In this document: positions 1-9,967 of the stretch, piece after piece | How the letters are laid out: each line of letters begins with the position of its first letter | Position numbering within the stretch: position 1 is the first letter of the stretch | NCBI GenBank assembly: GCA_021432635.1 | Contig: MU270122.1 | Location: 89,525 to 153,524 of the forward strand | Direction of reading: 5' to 3' | From: Thozetella sp. PMI_491 | Lineage: Eukaryota; Ascomycota; Sordariomycetes; Chaetosphaeriales; Chaetosphaeriaceae | DNA length: 64,000 nucleotides | Notes under the pieces: generated by a model | What the model was told of the DNA's origin: nothing | Databases searched by the model: none | The model's input: the letters and a program-made list of their open reading frames with translations, nothing else | Position numbers and translations under genes: made by a program

Positions 1-534
1 GGGGAAGGCACTTTTGGATCATGCAATGGTGCTTTCTCCTCACGGAGATGCTCTCCACGATGATCCTCGTGTGGGACAGCCGCATAGCCGAGTCTCATGG
101 CATCTCGCAACTTCTACCTGCCACGCACACTTGGGCCCACATGGAGAAGGTAGCGAGAAGGTACATGCCCCAGCACTCTAGGGCCTTGATCGGTTCCGAC
201 TCAGGCTGAAGATTGGAGAATGCTCTTTGTTGACCAAGGATATGTGCCCTCTCCGCGAGGATCCAAGGACGCCAGCAGTTCGGATGTCTCCGCCAGTCCA
301 GCTGACTGCCGCGCGTCGATCTTCATTCAAGGGAGACGCCTCCAGGGAACTTTTATCATGTGATCCTGCCTTGCATTCGTGCCTAACGGTATACTTTCTT
401 CTGTCACCTTCATCGAAACACTACTAGGAAAGAGCGGTGTTCATGGGACTAGCCACTCTATGAGACATAATATTCGTAGTAAATATGCGCTAAAGGGTCA
501 TGTACATGGCTACTGGTCTCGTTACAAGAACCTG
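1..534. other. gene-free stretch at the left edge
   Basis: I see no supported coding sequence. The short open frames lack recognisable domains and splice into nothing. It probably holds the 3' untranslated region of the thioesterase gene, which ends at 535 on the minus strand. Confidence 0.6.
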
Positions 535-1598
535 TCATGGTTTCTTGGCTGCCGCTGCGCTGCCCAGGTCCTCGACGGCATCCTCGCGGTCCCAAGTTTC
601 CTTCTCTAGCTCCTCGACCGTCTTGATAAGGTCCCAGATCCTCGCCCTAGCCCGGACCGTTTCTTTCTCCTGCAGGGTGTAAGTGTCGTTGAAGACGTCC
701 TGCATGAAGGCGGGCATCTCCGCCCTACCCGCTTTCTCGTAGTCATATATGACGAGGTTCTCCACGAGCCGCGCCGCAGGCCGCTGGTGCTGGTGCGACA
801 AGACCAGGCAGTCTAGTATGAACGACGTCGGCGCCGGGTCTGCCTCTGGCCGGGACCGCAGCTTGTGATACACCGATATCGTATCCGGATACACCATAGG
901 CTAAGAGGGCGGGGGGAGAGCCCGTGTGAGCGTACTGCAGCTTCTAGCATGGTACCCGCGCAAGGGATATCTAGACTTACAAACTTGAAATCGGCCTTGA
1001 GGCTCCCCATGATCAAGCCAACGCCCCCGGGCTTCACCGAGTCAGCCCACTCCTGGCGGTGGGCCGGGTCGACGTGCACAGCGAAGTTCGTGATCCAGTT
1101 CACCCGAGCAGACTCGGCGTACCGGTAGTATGTGACGTTGTTTACGTGCCCCTGGCGGTCACGTCAGCCTGCCTGCGTGCCTGCCTGCCGTACAGCTCCA
1201 GCTCGATAGCATATCAGAGAGGGAAAAAGGAAGCGGCCGCTTACGAAACTGTCCATCTCGCCCCACGCGACCCTCTGGCCGTCCAGTCCACCGCGCGTCC
1301 CCGTCAGGAAGCCCTCGCTCCCGGCCAGCAGCTCCCGCCACTCGGCCGCGATGGCATTGAGCACGGTACCAGCACGCGAGACCTGCTGCGGCGAGCACCC
1401 GAAGATGATACACTTCCCGATGCGGCCCCGCAGCTCCGAGATCCAACGGGGCGGCGGCGGCGGCGGCGGCGGCACGCTCTTGCCTGCCGCGGTGGTCGCT
1501 GCCGCAACGGAGTAGGGACGGACACGGCGGCCGTCCCGGCCTGGCCCGGCTAGAGCCGGGAGGCGCAGGACCAGCCGAGGACTTGGCCGTGGGGGCAT
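535..1598 (-). CDS. mitochondrial hotdog-fold acyl thioesterase family protein (3 exons)
   Basis: Exons on the minus strand are 1598-1245, 1151-981 and 900-535, giving 296 residues. Both introns (93 and 80 nt) have GT-AG ends; the second donor is a perfect GTAAGT. The ATG at 1598 starts an Arg/Pro-rich leader with RPYSVAAA near residue 28, which resembles a mitochondrial presequence. A run of eight prolines, encoded by a GGC-rich repeat on the plus strand, follows. The core motif DSFGHVNNVTYYRY (residues 116-129) is assembled exactly across intron 1 and is the 4HBT active-site signature: Asp, then the GHVNN turn. Exon 3 continues with FPMVYPDTISVYHKL. The family hydrolyses acyl-CoA or related thioesters; the substrate here is not visible. 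It diverges from the LYR gene at 2179. Function as thioesterase is likely, and location in mitochondria is inferred. Confidence 0.82.
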
Positions 1599-2178
1599 TG
1601 CCTCGAAGGTGTTGCTCGGAGTCAATTGTCTCACGCGGAAGGGCAGCGGTGTTTCCGAGGGTTAGCAGCTCTCTGCTTTCGACCTCCTTGCACCGCTTCG
1701 CCGTGTTGGTTAACAGCCGGGGGAGGTGGCCAGGGAGGTCCGAGAGGCGTCAAGCACGCCTTTGCCCCGGCTATGCTAAGGATGGCATAGTGGGGCACTG
1801 GCGAGGCTGTTCGGCTCGGCCACGTTCGGCTACTTTGACGCCTTATCCCGCGGATCCAGGTGCCGCCCATAGTCAGGGCCGGCCCCGGTTCTAGAATAAA
1901 AATCCAGAAAGCATCCAAAGATTCTGGAGAGGAGCGATGGGATCCGCAGTTTAGCAAGGATAATGGGGCAATCGGGCGAGAGTGTTAAAGGTGGCTCAAT
2001 TCGGCTGCCTTTATGGCGGGGGTTGATGAGGGCCCCAGGCGGCCAGAGGTGCCGATAAGATAACCGAGCTCGGTATGTCGTCAAGGACATCCATCGCTCG
2101 CCAAACCACCCCCAGCCTCTAGCCTGTCTTCCACCCCCCTTTCCGCCATCTCTCAAAGCGACTAGGCAAGCCCTGTGA
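1599..2178. promoter_or_regulatory. shared divergent promoter region, thioesterase / LYR protein
   Basis: These 580 nt separate two diverging start codons, so both promoters must lie here. I see no clear TATA box. Open frames in this stretch have no recognisable domain. Confidence 0.5.
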
Positions 2179-3163
2179 ATGATCATGCCCCCACCGAATC
2201 CGCAACTACGAAGACAGGTGATAGCCATATACAAAGGTGCGCCATTTCGCATGTGCAGCCCGAGCCTCGGCCGCATCCGAACTCTAGGAACCCACCGAGC
2301 TGACGTTGTCGTGTGCCCGTCCCAGAGCTCCTCAACCTCGGTAGGGACTACCCACAAGGATTTGACTTCTTCCGTCCGCGGCTGCACAAGGCTTTCATGT
2401 CCAATGCGCATCTGCGAGACGAGGAGAAGATCCAGCAGGGCATCGCCAGGGCTGAGTTCGTGCGCAAAGGTATGGTGCCCCGTGGACTGCCCCGTGGACT
2501 GGTACGCCTCCTCGCACTGGGCAGCCGACCCATTCTGGCGGCCGGCTGGCGTTCGCTCTACGGTATCGTCGGCTTCTCAGGTAGACTAACTCGCACCGTG
2601 CTGCAGAGATCGAGGCTCTGTAAGTATACCTACGCTGGCTTTTGTGTGCCGTGGTGTTTGGGTTATGGTTGGCGTACTGCACCGTCCATCGGCATATGCA
2701 TAGAAGATTACGCCCAAGAGGGAACGGCAGCGCTTCGCAACGTGGTTCAATTCAGTGTGTCCCAAGCCCAATGCATCCCTTGACAAGAGAGAAAACAAAT
2801 GCCACCGCGCCCAGCCGGTCCATGCAGTAAGCTGCAAGATCAAGGTCGACGCCCGCAGAGGGTGATGCTCGACCGCATTTACCTTGCTATATACAAGATG
2901 TTGAAGGGAACGGGGCAGCATCCAGCCAGTGCCCCTGGCATACCTGGGCGCGCACGAAGCATCTCCAGTGCCTCGCCCTTTTCCCTCTTCCTCCCCCTAT
3001 TCCCATCTATATTTGTGTATATGATGACTCCCTGTATCTCCGCTATTTCCCCTTGTGCATCCTGGCCAAACATGGCGAAACGGAGAACAATGGCTGACTG
3101 TCCGGGTATAGATACTACCTGAAACGATATCGAACGTTGAGAAAGAGGTACGATGGCGCCTGA
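2179..3163 (+). CDS. ETFRF1: LYR-motif protein, ETFRF1/LYRM5 homologue (4 exons, one of 13 nt)
   Basis: Exons are 2179-2236, 2326-2469, 2607-2619 and 3112-3163. They join into an 88-residue protein, or 86 if the second ATG at 2185 is used. The product has QLRRQVIAIYKELLNLGRDY, then FRPRLHKAF, RAEFVRK, EIEALYYLKRYR and a short basic end; the whole length matches the LYRM5/ETFRF1 family. Animal members bind the electron-transfer flavoprotein in mitochondria and displace its FAD, damping fatty-acid and amino-acid oxidation; the same role here is inferred. Conservation defines the unusual exon 3, which supplies only part of EIEAL with split codons at both ends. Intron 3 is 492 nt and ends with GCTGAC plus TATAG. 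The first donor, GTGCGC, is weak. It diverges from a putative mitochondrial thioesterase and converges on the methyltransferase. Confidence 0.85.
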
Positions 3164-3226
3164 CGGCCCATAATGCTGAAAGGGGGGGATGTGCTCATAA
3201 TGGGCTTTTTTTGGGTTTTGGCGGTA

Positions 3227-3232
3227 AATAAA
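3227..3232 (+). terminator. putative poly(A) signal of the LYR gene
   Basis: AATAAA lies 64 nt after the LYR stop codon, in the 227-nt gap before the converging methyltransferase gene. Fungal poly(A) signals are loose, so this is only a candidate. Confidence 0.4.
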
Positions 3233-3390
3233 AAGAAAGGGGCCATGGGTGTTAAGGTGTTCGTGGTCTGCGTAGCACATTTTCCGAGGTAGATGTTGTA
3301 GATCCGACTGATATCAAGATCCGCTTCATGGTGGCGGTCGTATTTTTGGTTTTGGTTTTTTGACTCGCCCCTTTTCCCTTTTGATCCGTG

Positions 3391-5565
3391 TTAGTCCTTC
3401 TTTTTGGCCCACCACGCGCCAACCTCCAGACACTCGCCCCAGCTCGTGCCGTTCTCCTTGAGCAAGTCGTTCATCATCTTGCCCAGCCAGTTATCCCACT
3501 CATCCTGGCTCTTGCCGCTGCCCTCGCGGATCAGCGGCTCAAGACTTTGGATCATCTGCACCACCGTCATCAGGGCTGTCCGCCGCAGCGCAGCGGCGCC
3601 GGGCTTCAGTCCCTTTCCACCCGTCTTGGGCTCCTGCCCTGCCTTCGCCTTGCCCCGCGTGGCGATGTAGCTCTTGCCGTCCTTAGTGACGACACCGCCA
3701 ACTCCCTCGCGCTCCCAGCGCACTTCGCTGAGCGGGATCGCCAGCCGGCGGCTGCCTAGTCCCGTCAGGCTGTCTGCTTCTTGCAGGAACGAGGGCCCCA
3801 CGAAGGCGCAAGGTACGGGGGTGAGACCGCGCGGCTCCAGCGCCTTGGAGAGCCAGGCGTTGTACTCGAGCAAGAACTGGTTCGTGGGTGCACTGAGCGG
3901 TGTGTTGGCCGTCATCACGTAGGCGCCGAGGTTGGCTACCACCTTGTCTTCGTCCTCTTCCTCGCTGCTGCTTTCATCCTCACCGCTGCCGCTGTCATCT
4001 TGGTCTTGCGGTACGGCCCCGGACTCAGGAACGTGCGGTCGCAGCATCCGTAGGCTAAGGTCGTGATCCCAGAGCTCGAGTGTGCCCCCAGGGGTGAGGA
4101 CCCGAATGTACTCATCCATGAGCATCTGGGAGTGGGCGAGCGTGGTGGAAGAGGACATGTCCTTGACGAACACCAGATCAAACTCGCCGTCTTGGAACGG
4201 CCACGGAGTACGGCGGATGTCGTGCTGCACAAAGCGCCACTTCATCTCCTTGTCAGGCCGGGAGTCGGTTAGAGACGAAATAGAGGCTCTGCTCCCGCCC
4301 GATATGGACGAGGTGCCACGGCCGCTCGCACCCGGTGCGAGTGGGGCAATGTCAATGCCTGTGAAGGAGATATCGGTGTGGCCGCGGCGGGCATAGTACC
4401 GGTGGCACGTCATGCTCCAGAAGCCGGACCCGCACCCGACCTCTAGTACACGCATAGGCGGCTTCTTGAGGAGGGCAGGCGAGCACACCGGAGCGCCGTA
4501 GAGCTGATAGAGCATCAACGTCCGCAGCGTCTGGCGGTGAAGCTCGGGGAGATCGACGGGGAAAGGATACGCCAGTGTGTGGTCGGACACGTAAGTCCTG
4601 CCATTGCGGACTACGAAAGGCCGTATGTGGTGAGGAGCGGTCCACTCATTGCTCGAGGGGGGCTCGCTCGAGAGCATGGTGCGGCTGCTCAGAGTGGTGA
4701 CGCCCGAGGTGCTAGAAACGCTCTCGGTGCGGTTGAAAGCGTCCTTGCCCGAAGACTTGTGGAGCACACCAGATTCGGGGGGCATGGCCGCATGATGCTG
4801 CTGCGCGTGCAGGCGGCGATCAGGCACGACCGAGGCAGCGACCGGGGACAGGCCGTAGATGCCACTCTGGCCGGCGGAGAGAGCTGTCACACCCGGCCCG
4901 GTCTGGAGGCGGGGTGAGGTGAAAGGGTTCGAGGCGGAGGTGGCCGAGAGCGGGGTGCGTGCAGACGAGGGCTCGGAGGCGCTGCCGACGGCGCTGAAGT
5001 ATTTGGATGCGGCTTCGTGGGTCTCGAGGCGCGGGGTGCTGGGCAGTTCCTTGTCCTGGTAGTACTTGTTGGCCGCAGACATCCGTTCCGCGTATCGAGG
5101 CTGGTGCTGGTGCTGGTGCTGTTCGGCTCTCGGGGTCGCAGCGCCCGGGGCGTGCGGCACAGCGGCAGGGCCGGGGAGCGACGGCGAGGCGGCGTGAGCA
5201 GTGCTGCTGCTGCTGTTGCTGTTGGCGGTGCTGGCGATGGTCTCGTGCGAGTTGGAGCGCGACGAAGGCGTCCCGAGGCGGGCGGTGGTGCTGGCGGTGC
5301 TGCTCGAGCTCGAAGTTCGGAAGTGGCCGAAAATACGAGACCGGGTGCTCACCGGCGCCGCAGTGGTGGAATTGGATCGAGCGAGATGGCCCGGTCGCGG
5401 GGCTTGGAGGCTCTGTTGCGCTGCTGCGGCCGCGAGAGGCAGAGGAACCGGCGGTGTTGAGGTGGTGGCTGCTGGGGGAGGACGAGGTTGAGGTGGAAGT
5501 GAGCTCCGGGTGGATAAAGGGGGCCTAAAATTCACCGGCGCTATGCCCGGTCCTGTGTAGTCCAT
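3391..5565 (-). CDS. SAM-dependent class I methyltransferase with long disordered N-terminus
   Basis: A single exon encodes 724 residues from the ATG at 5565; the open frame extends upstream only to a GTG. Residues 1 to about 300 are rich in Ser, Pro, Ala and Thr and look disordered, including a His-Gln repeat from a CTG-GTG tandem at 5100-5121. The Rossmann methyltransferase core follows: motif I LEVGCGSGFWS (about 374-384), a TGIDIAP strand end, DIRRTPWPFQDGEFDLVFVKD, and LTPGGTLELWDHD. An acidic Ser/Asp/Glu insert lies between the core and the C-terminal part, which ends in AWWAKKKD. The core supports SAM binding and methyl transfer. The substrate is not evident, and the closest pattern I know is the fungal family of conserved uncharacterised methyltransferases. 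It converges on the LYR gene. Confidence 0.82.
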   Translation of the reverse strand: MDYTGPGIAPVNFRPPLSTRSSLPPQPRPPPAATTSTPPVPLPLAAAAAQQSLQAPRPGHLARSNSTTAAPVSTRSRIFGHFRTSSSSSTASTTARLGTPSSRSNSHETIASTANSNSSSSTAHAASPSLPGPAAVPHAPGAATPRAEQHQHQHQPRYAERMSAANKYYQDKELPSTPRLETHEAASKYFSAVGSASEPSSARTPLSATSASNPFTSPRLQTGPGVTALSAGQSGIYGLSPVAASVVPDRRLHAQQHHAAMPPESGVLHKSSGKDAFNRTESVSSTSGVTTLSSRTMLSSEPPSSNEWTAPHHIRPFVVRNGRTYVSDHTLAYPFPVDLPELHRQTLRTLMLYQLYGAPVCSPALLKKPPMRVLEVGCGSGFWSMTCHRYYARRGHTDISFTGIDIAPLAPGASGRGTSSISGGSRASISSLTDSRPDKEMKWRFVQHDIRRTPWPFQDGEFDLVFVKDMSSSTTLAHSQMLMDEYIRVLTPGGTLELWDHDLSLRMLRPHVPESGAVPQDQDDSGSGEDESSSEEEDEDKVVANLGAYVMTANTPLSAPTNQFLLEYNAWLSKALEPRGLTPVPCAFVGPSFLQEADSLTGLGSRRLAIPLSEVRWEREGVGGVVTKDGKSYIATRGKAKAGQEPKTGGKGLKPGAAALRRTALMTVVQMIQSLEPLIREGSGKSQDEWDNWLGKMMNDLLKENGTSWGECLEVGAWWAKKKD

Positions 5566-8500
5566 GGCGAGCGGCGGCGGGCGATTGGGGTGAAACTTTT
5601 TCGAGCCCGCTGTTAGCAGGGATTTGCTTGCACCACCCACTCTTGCAACCCACCTGCAAGAAGGTGCGTCGGTGTTGGCCGTTCAGTAGGCAGCCAGGCG
5701 CTGGGTGCGGCCCCGCCGGGCTTTTTGCGTTACAGGCCGGCCGAGCTTTTTGGGGCCGCGACTTACACCACTTGCCCCCCCTCCTCCTCCTGGATCAATC
5801 CCTCGACGTCCTGGCCCTGTCAGGCAAAGAAAGAGCAAAAAAATGGGGCCCCTCCGAACGGGAGAAAGGGGGGAGGGGGGGTGGAGGACAGGGGGAAGGG
5901 ATTGGACGACGGCAGAAGGCGCCGCAACTGACGAGCTGGCCAGCCCTCACCCACGTCCACCGGTTTCTGGGTCCCGGACCTTCCTCATTCAAAGAGGAGC
6001 CCGAGATCCTTCCCAAATCGCCTTTCGGGAGCCCGGGCTCTATCAATCCCCCCTTGATTATCTGGCCGGTGCCACGCGGTGCTGGCAGCCGCGAGACGGT
6101 CGGACTTGTGCGGACTCGGAGATTCTTCTAGAAGGGGGGGGGGAGGCGGAGGGGAGGGGTTGGGAAACGAGACGCGAAGAGGGGGGAGGGATAGCAATCC
6201 AGTCCCGGCCCGCTGGCGCTCTGTTTCGGCTGCTCGTGGCCTGTTCCCCCCGTCGCGCGATGAATCTTTTTTGTTTCTCCCTCCGGCCAGGGGCCTGTCT
6301 CTCTTTGTCGCTGTAGCCTTTCGGATCCCTCCCGGAGTCCCGCTCTGGTGCGGGCGGGCGGGCGCGGTCGGCAGGCTGGCGCTGGCGTCCTGCTGCTTGA
6401 GTCGTCAATGGCCTTCCCCCCTCGCAAACCGCCCTTACCAACGCGTGGGGAGGACGTGCCCAACAGGCTGAAACGCCTCCTGCTTGGCTGGCAGACGACC
6501 GTCTCCCAAGAGGCGGCTGACCAAGGAAAATTGGCCTGCAGGCGGCGCCAACTACCTCAGGCGAGGCAACGGCAGGGGGGCCTCCAGACAGCCCGGCCTG
6601 CGTGCTAATAGCGGGACACAGTCCCTGCCCTCGTGTGGCGTCGACTTGGTCGTGTGGCTTCCTGGGTTCTAGTCTGCTAGGTAATTTGACCGGCGTTGCA
6701 TGCGTTCGAGTTGGCAGGCCGCCGCGTCTGCCATGCCCTAGAATAGCGCTTCGTATTTAAAGGGTAAGTACACCGCTGGCGTAGCTCTGGCGTGCCGAGG
6801 TTGATTGGTCGCGACGCTGCGCGGTCCGGAGATTGTCCACTGCACGCGAGTCGCAGACGGTCCTGGAGGATCGACGGCGTGCTTCACAGGGCTCCTAGGA
6901 GGGCAGAAAAGAGGGACACAGAGAGAGAGTGAGAGACGAATAGGGACTGTGCAGCTGTATGTTTGAAGAAGAAAAAGAGGATGACGAAGACGAGAAGGGA
7001 AGAAGAAAAAATGAGAGCGCCTCAGGCCCTCAGGCGGGGGAAGAAGGGAGGGGGGGGGGAGCACAGATACGGAGCTGGATTCGAAAGGACCACGACCATC
7101 CAATTTCATGACAGCTACCCAGGAAACCGGCGGTCAGAGAGTACGCGAGAAAGCGGGCAGCTTCTTCTATATCAGTCTTCCTCCCCTCCGAAGAGGCGTT
7201 CCCGCCACGTCGCGCCCCGTAGCTTGGCTATTTGGGGCTTTAGAAACTTGCCATCCCGTCACGCTTCCCCGTCGGGGACCAACCAGCGTGTCTCTTTGCG
7301 AACCGTCTTCTGATAGTCCGGGAGGCATGCGTGTGCTGTACCATCCTCTACGGGTTCCCCGCATTGCGGCCGCCGCCCGGATTGGCTGTCTCACAGAGGA
7401 TGGCTCCGGATTTGTAGGGTTTCGGAGGCTCACCTCCCCAGCAGCGTCTAGTCTGCCCCTCCACGGACCCCTCCGGGCGGCCAACAGACTGCGTCAGTAT
7501 GCATGTGGTCGCCCGCCTGGTCCCCTTTTGCTATCGCTTGTGGGAGCTCGCATACTAGCGAGGCGCCGATTCGGGCGCGCTGAGTAGCAGCACACGGGGC
7601 CGGCTGCCATCGCATCCCAGAGGAGCGGATGGCACGGGTGACATGCAAGTATCATCGCCAGGCAAAAAGAGCGTCTGAGTTCGCCACAGGCACCCGCTGG
7701 ATGATGACGCCGGAGGGTTGACTTGCCCACCCGCATTGCCGTTGAGGCTGAAATCAACCTTCTTGCCCCTCGTACCGTTTCCCGGGCCAGTGCCTCTCTG
7801 TGTTCGGCCACTGGTCCACGGTGGCGGGTGGTGGGCTTCCACTCTCTTAATTTATGCATTCTACCTGGAGATAGCGAATGAGAGCCACGGGATTCGACGA
7901 GCAGCACCGATGCGACTTTGTCGAGTCGCATTGTCTCGTGATCCTCGAGCCCCGTCGCCATGGAGGTCTGCCAACCGGCACATGAGGACACACCATGCTG
8001 AGATAGGCCGTGGAGTAGCATCCAGGGCGCCCGAAGACAACCTTGCGCTCCTTTGAACAAGGAGTGAGACGTGCCATCTCTGTCCCACCCCGCTCCCCCT
8101 CTCCCTCCCGCGGAAGCGCCAGGCGGAATCTCGATGCGTTATTGTTTTTAATGGTTCCATCCTGCTAATACTGAGAAAGGCACATTCAAGGCCCCTTAAA
8201 TCTCAGAAATGTAGGTCTGCGGCGAGATAAAAGCAGCGGTAAAGACACGAGACAACTCAGTTCCTAACTGCACATGTAGCTTGGGTATACCCGGCCATGG
8301 AGCTTCCCTCCCGTCCAGACGGCTGAGATCGTAGGTGAAGGTTCACAAGAATCGTAGTAGATCAGCGGTTTCTCGTATGGTGGAAGTTCGGAGTAGCCGA
8401 CATTTGGTATCACACAACGCTCCGGATAAAACGAGGCAAGCCTCGACTTTCTCAACGCAATGCTATATTCGGTAGCTACCTTACCTTCGCCATGCCCAGA

Positions 8501-9967
8501 TATCAGAGAACGGCATATCTTGAGTTTGCGCCCCCCTCACCCGATTTGATCAATGTCAGATCGGATGCATCGTAGAGATGGGTTTGCTGTCATCTAGCCC
8601 TTTATTTGTTCTTAAAATTGGCATAAAGAGACATCCCATCTTGAAGGCGGAGTTCATCTTACCCCTCGCGCCAGGTTCTCCTCGAGGACCTTTTCTTCCA
8701 ACCTCCTCAGACCCTGTACCGTTTTCGTCTTCATGAGTATCGCTTTCGCTACCGGCTGCAGCCTTCATATTTGCATTCCTATTTAGCATTTCTTTTTCTC
8801 TTTAAATCACTACCTGCGTAGAGGACGTCGTGTTTACACTATCGCATCAGAAATATTCTATCTTACCCAGGTCCACGAAGCAAACACTCCACGTTGGAGA
8901 CTGCAGCTTGATATAGGCTGCATCACTGTGCAGGAGAGTACGGAGCCAGTTCTGCAGGCTTGTTCTTTCCTTGCTTTCGTGCATGCCAGGAGTACAAGGC
9001 TGGGTGGGAGCTTGGACCAGCGGCAAGGCTGGGCACGTGACTTTAGGTAAGCACAGCCGAGCCCGCAGTTGCTCTTTGCACATCCGGCCGGTTGCTGAAA
9101 GGGGCCACGACAGGCGACACATTCGAGATCACGCCCACGATACACCATATCCTTCACTTCAGTATTTATTGCCAAGATCTGCGCTCCCTTATGCGCCCAT
9201 TCTTTACTGTATGTCTCTCTGGTCCATGGTTCCTTGCCTCTGAATGCGCTGCCAATTGGTCTCTGTTGCGTCACGGAGGTCCTCATCCCGCAGCTTCTAC
9301 TCCTGCCCCCTCCAACTACTCCCGTCGAGAAAACCCGGCCCAAGCTGAGACGTAAACATGACAATTGTACTGACTATCCGCTTCTAGGCTTGCGGTTCGG
9401 GGCAAAAGTCTTAAAAAAATCCATCCCATCATCGTCATTCTGTTCGCCACCCCCCCCCTTGTGTTGACGCCCAATCGGCCAGCTTTGCCTCGACCCGCAC
9501 CCCTGCGCCATCGCGTACCGCGCTCGAGCTCTGCCCGACGACTTGCTGTCCTGCTTTTCCTGTTCAAGCCGAAGCCATCTCTGGTCAATACAGCCAGTTC
9601 ATACGGGGCTTGTTGTCTCTTCTGACCCAGGTCGACCTCGATGCCGAAAGAAAACTCTGCTCAGCCCCATGAATCAGCTCGTTGTCTCGATAGCCAGCTT
9701 CTCCTCTTGAACCGGGAATCTCGACACTCCACTGCCTCCACCGCCCTCTCGCCCTACGATCCTCGCTCTCGAGCGCTCGTCCGAGCTAGTCTCTAGCGTG
9801 TGCCGCCCCGGTCGACTGCATCTCGCGTTACGACATCTCGCTTCTTCTCGCCAGATCCCATTCTGCGCCCAGCTCGAGAAGGTTGCGAGCCGCTTGTCGC
9901 GCGGCTATCCTCCCGACCGGTCACAGCCGCACTCGTCGAGACTCCCAAGGATCCCAATGAGACATAG
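5566..9967. other. 4.4-kb gene-free stretch
   Basis: The stretch holds the promoter of the methyltransferase and the leader of Ccr4. Open frames here are short, lack domains and rely on non-ATG starts. Visible local structure includes a G run at 6134-6143, a polypurine GAA-rich tract at about 6966-7018, and CT-rich DNA just before Ccr4. I find no gene. Confidence 0.55.

Noticed and set aside
7494-8060. 188-codon minus-strand frame in the gap before Ccr4
   Set aside because: No domain, mixed composition, and equally long frames on the other strand.
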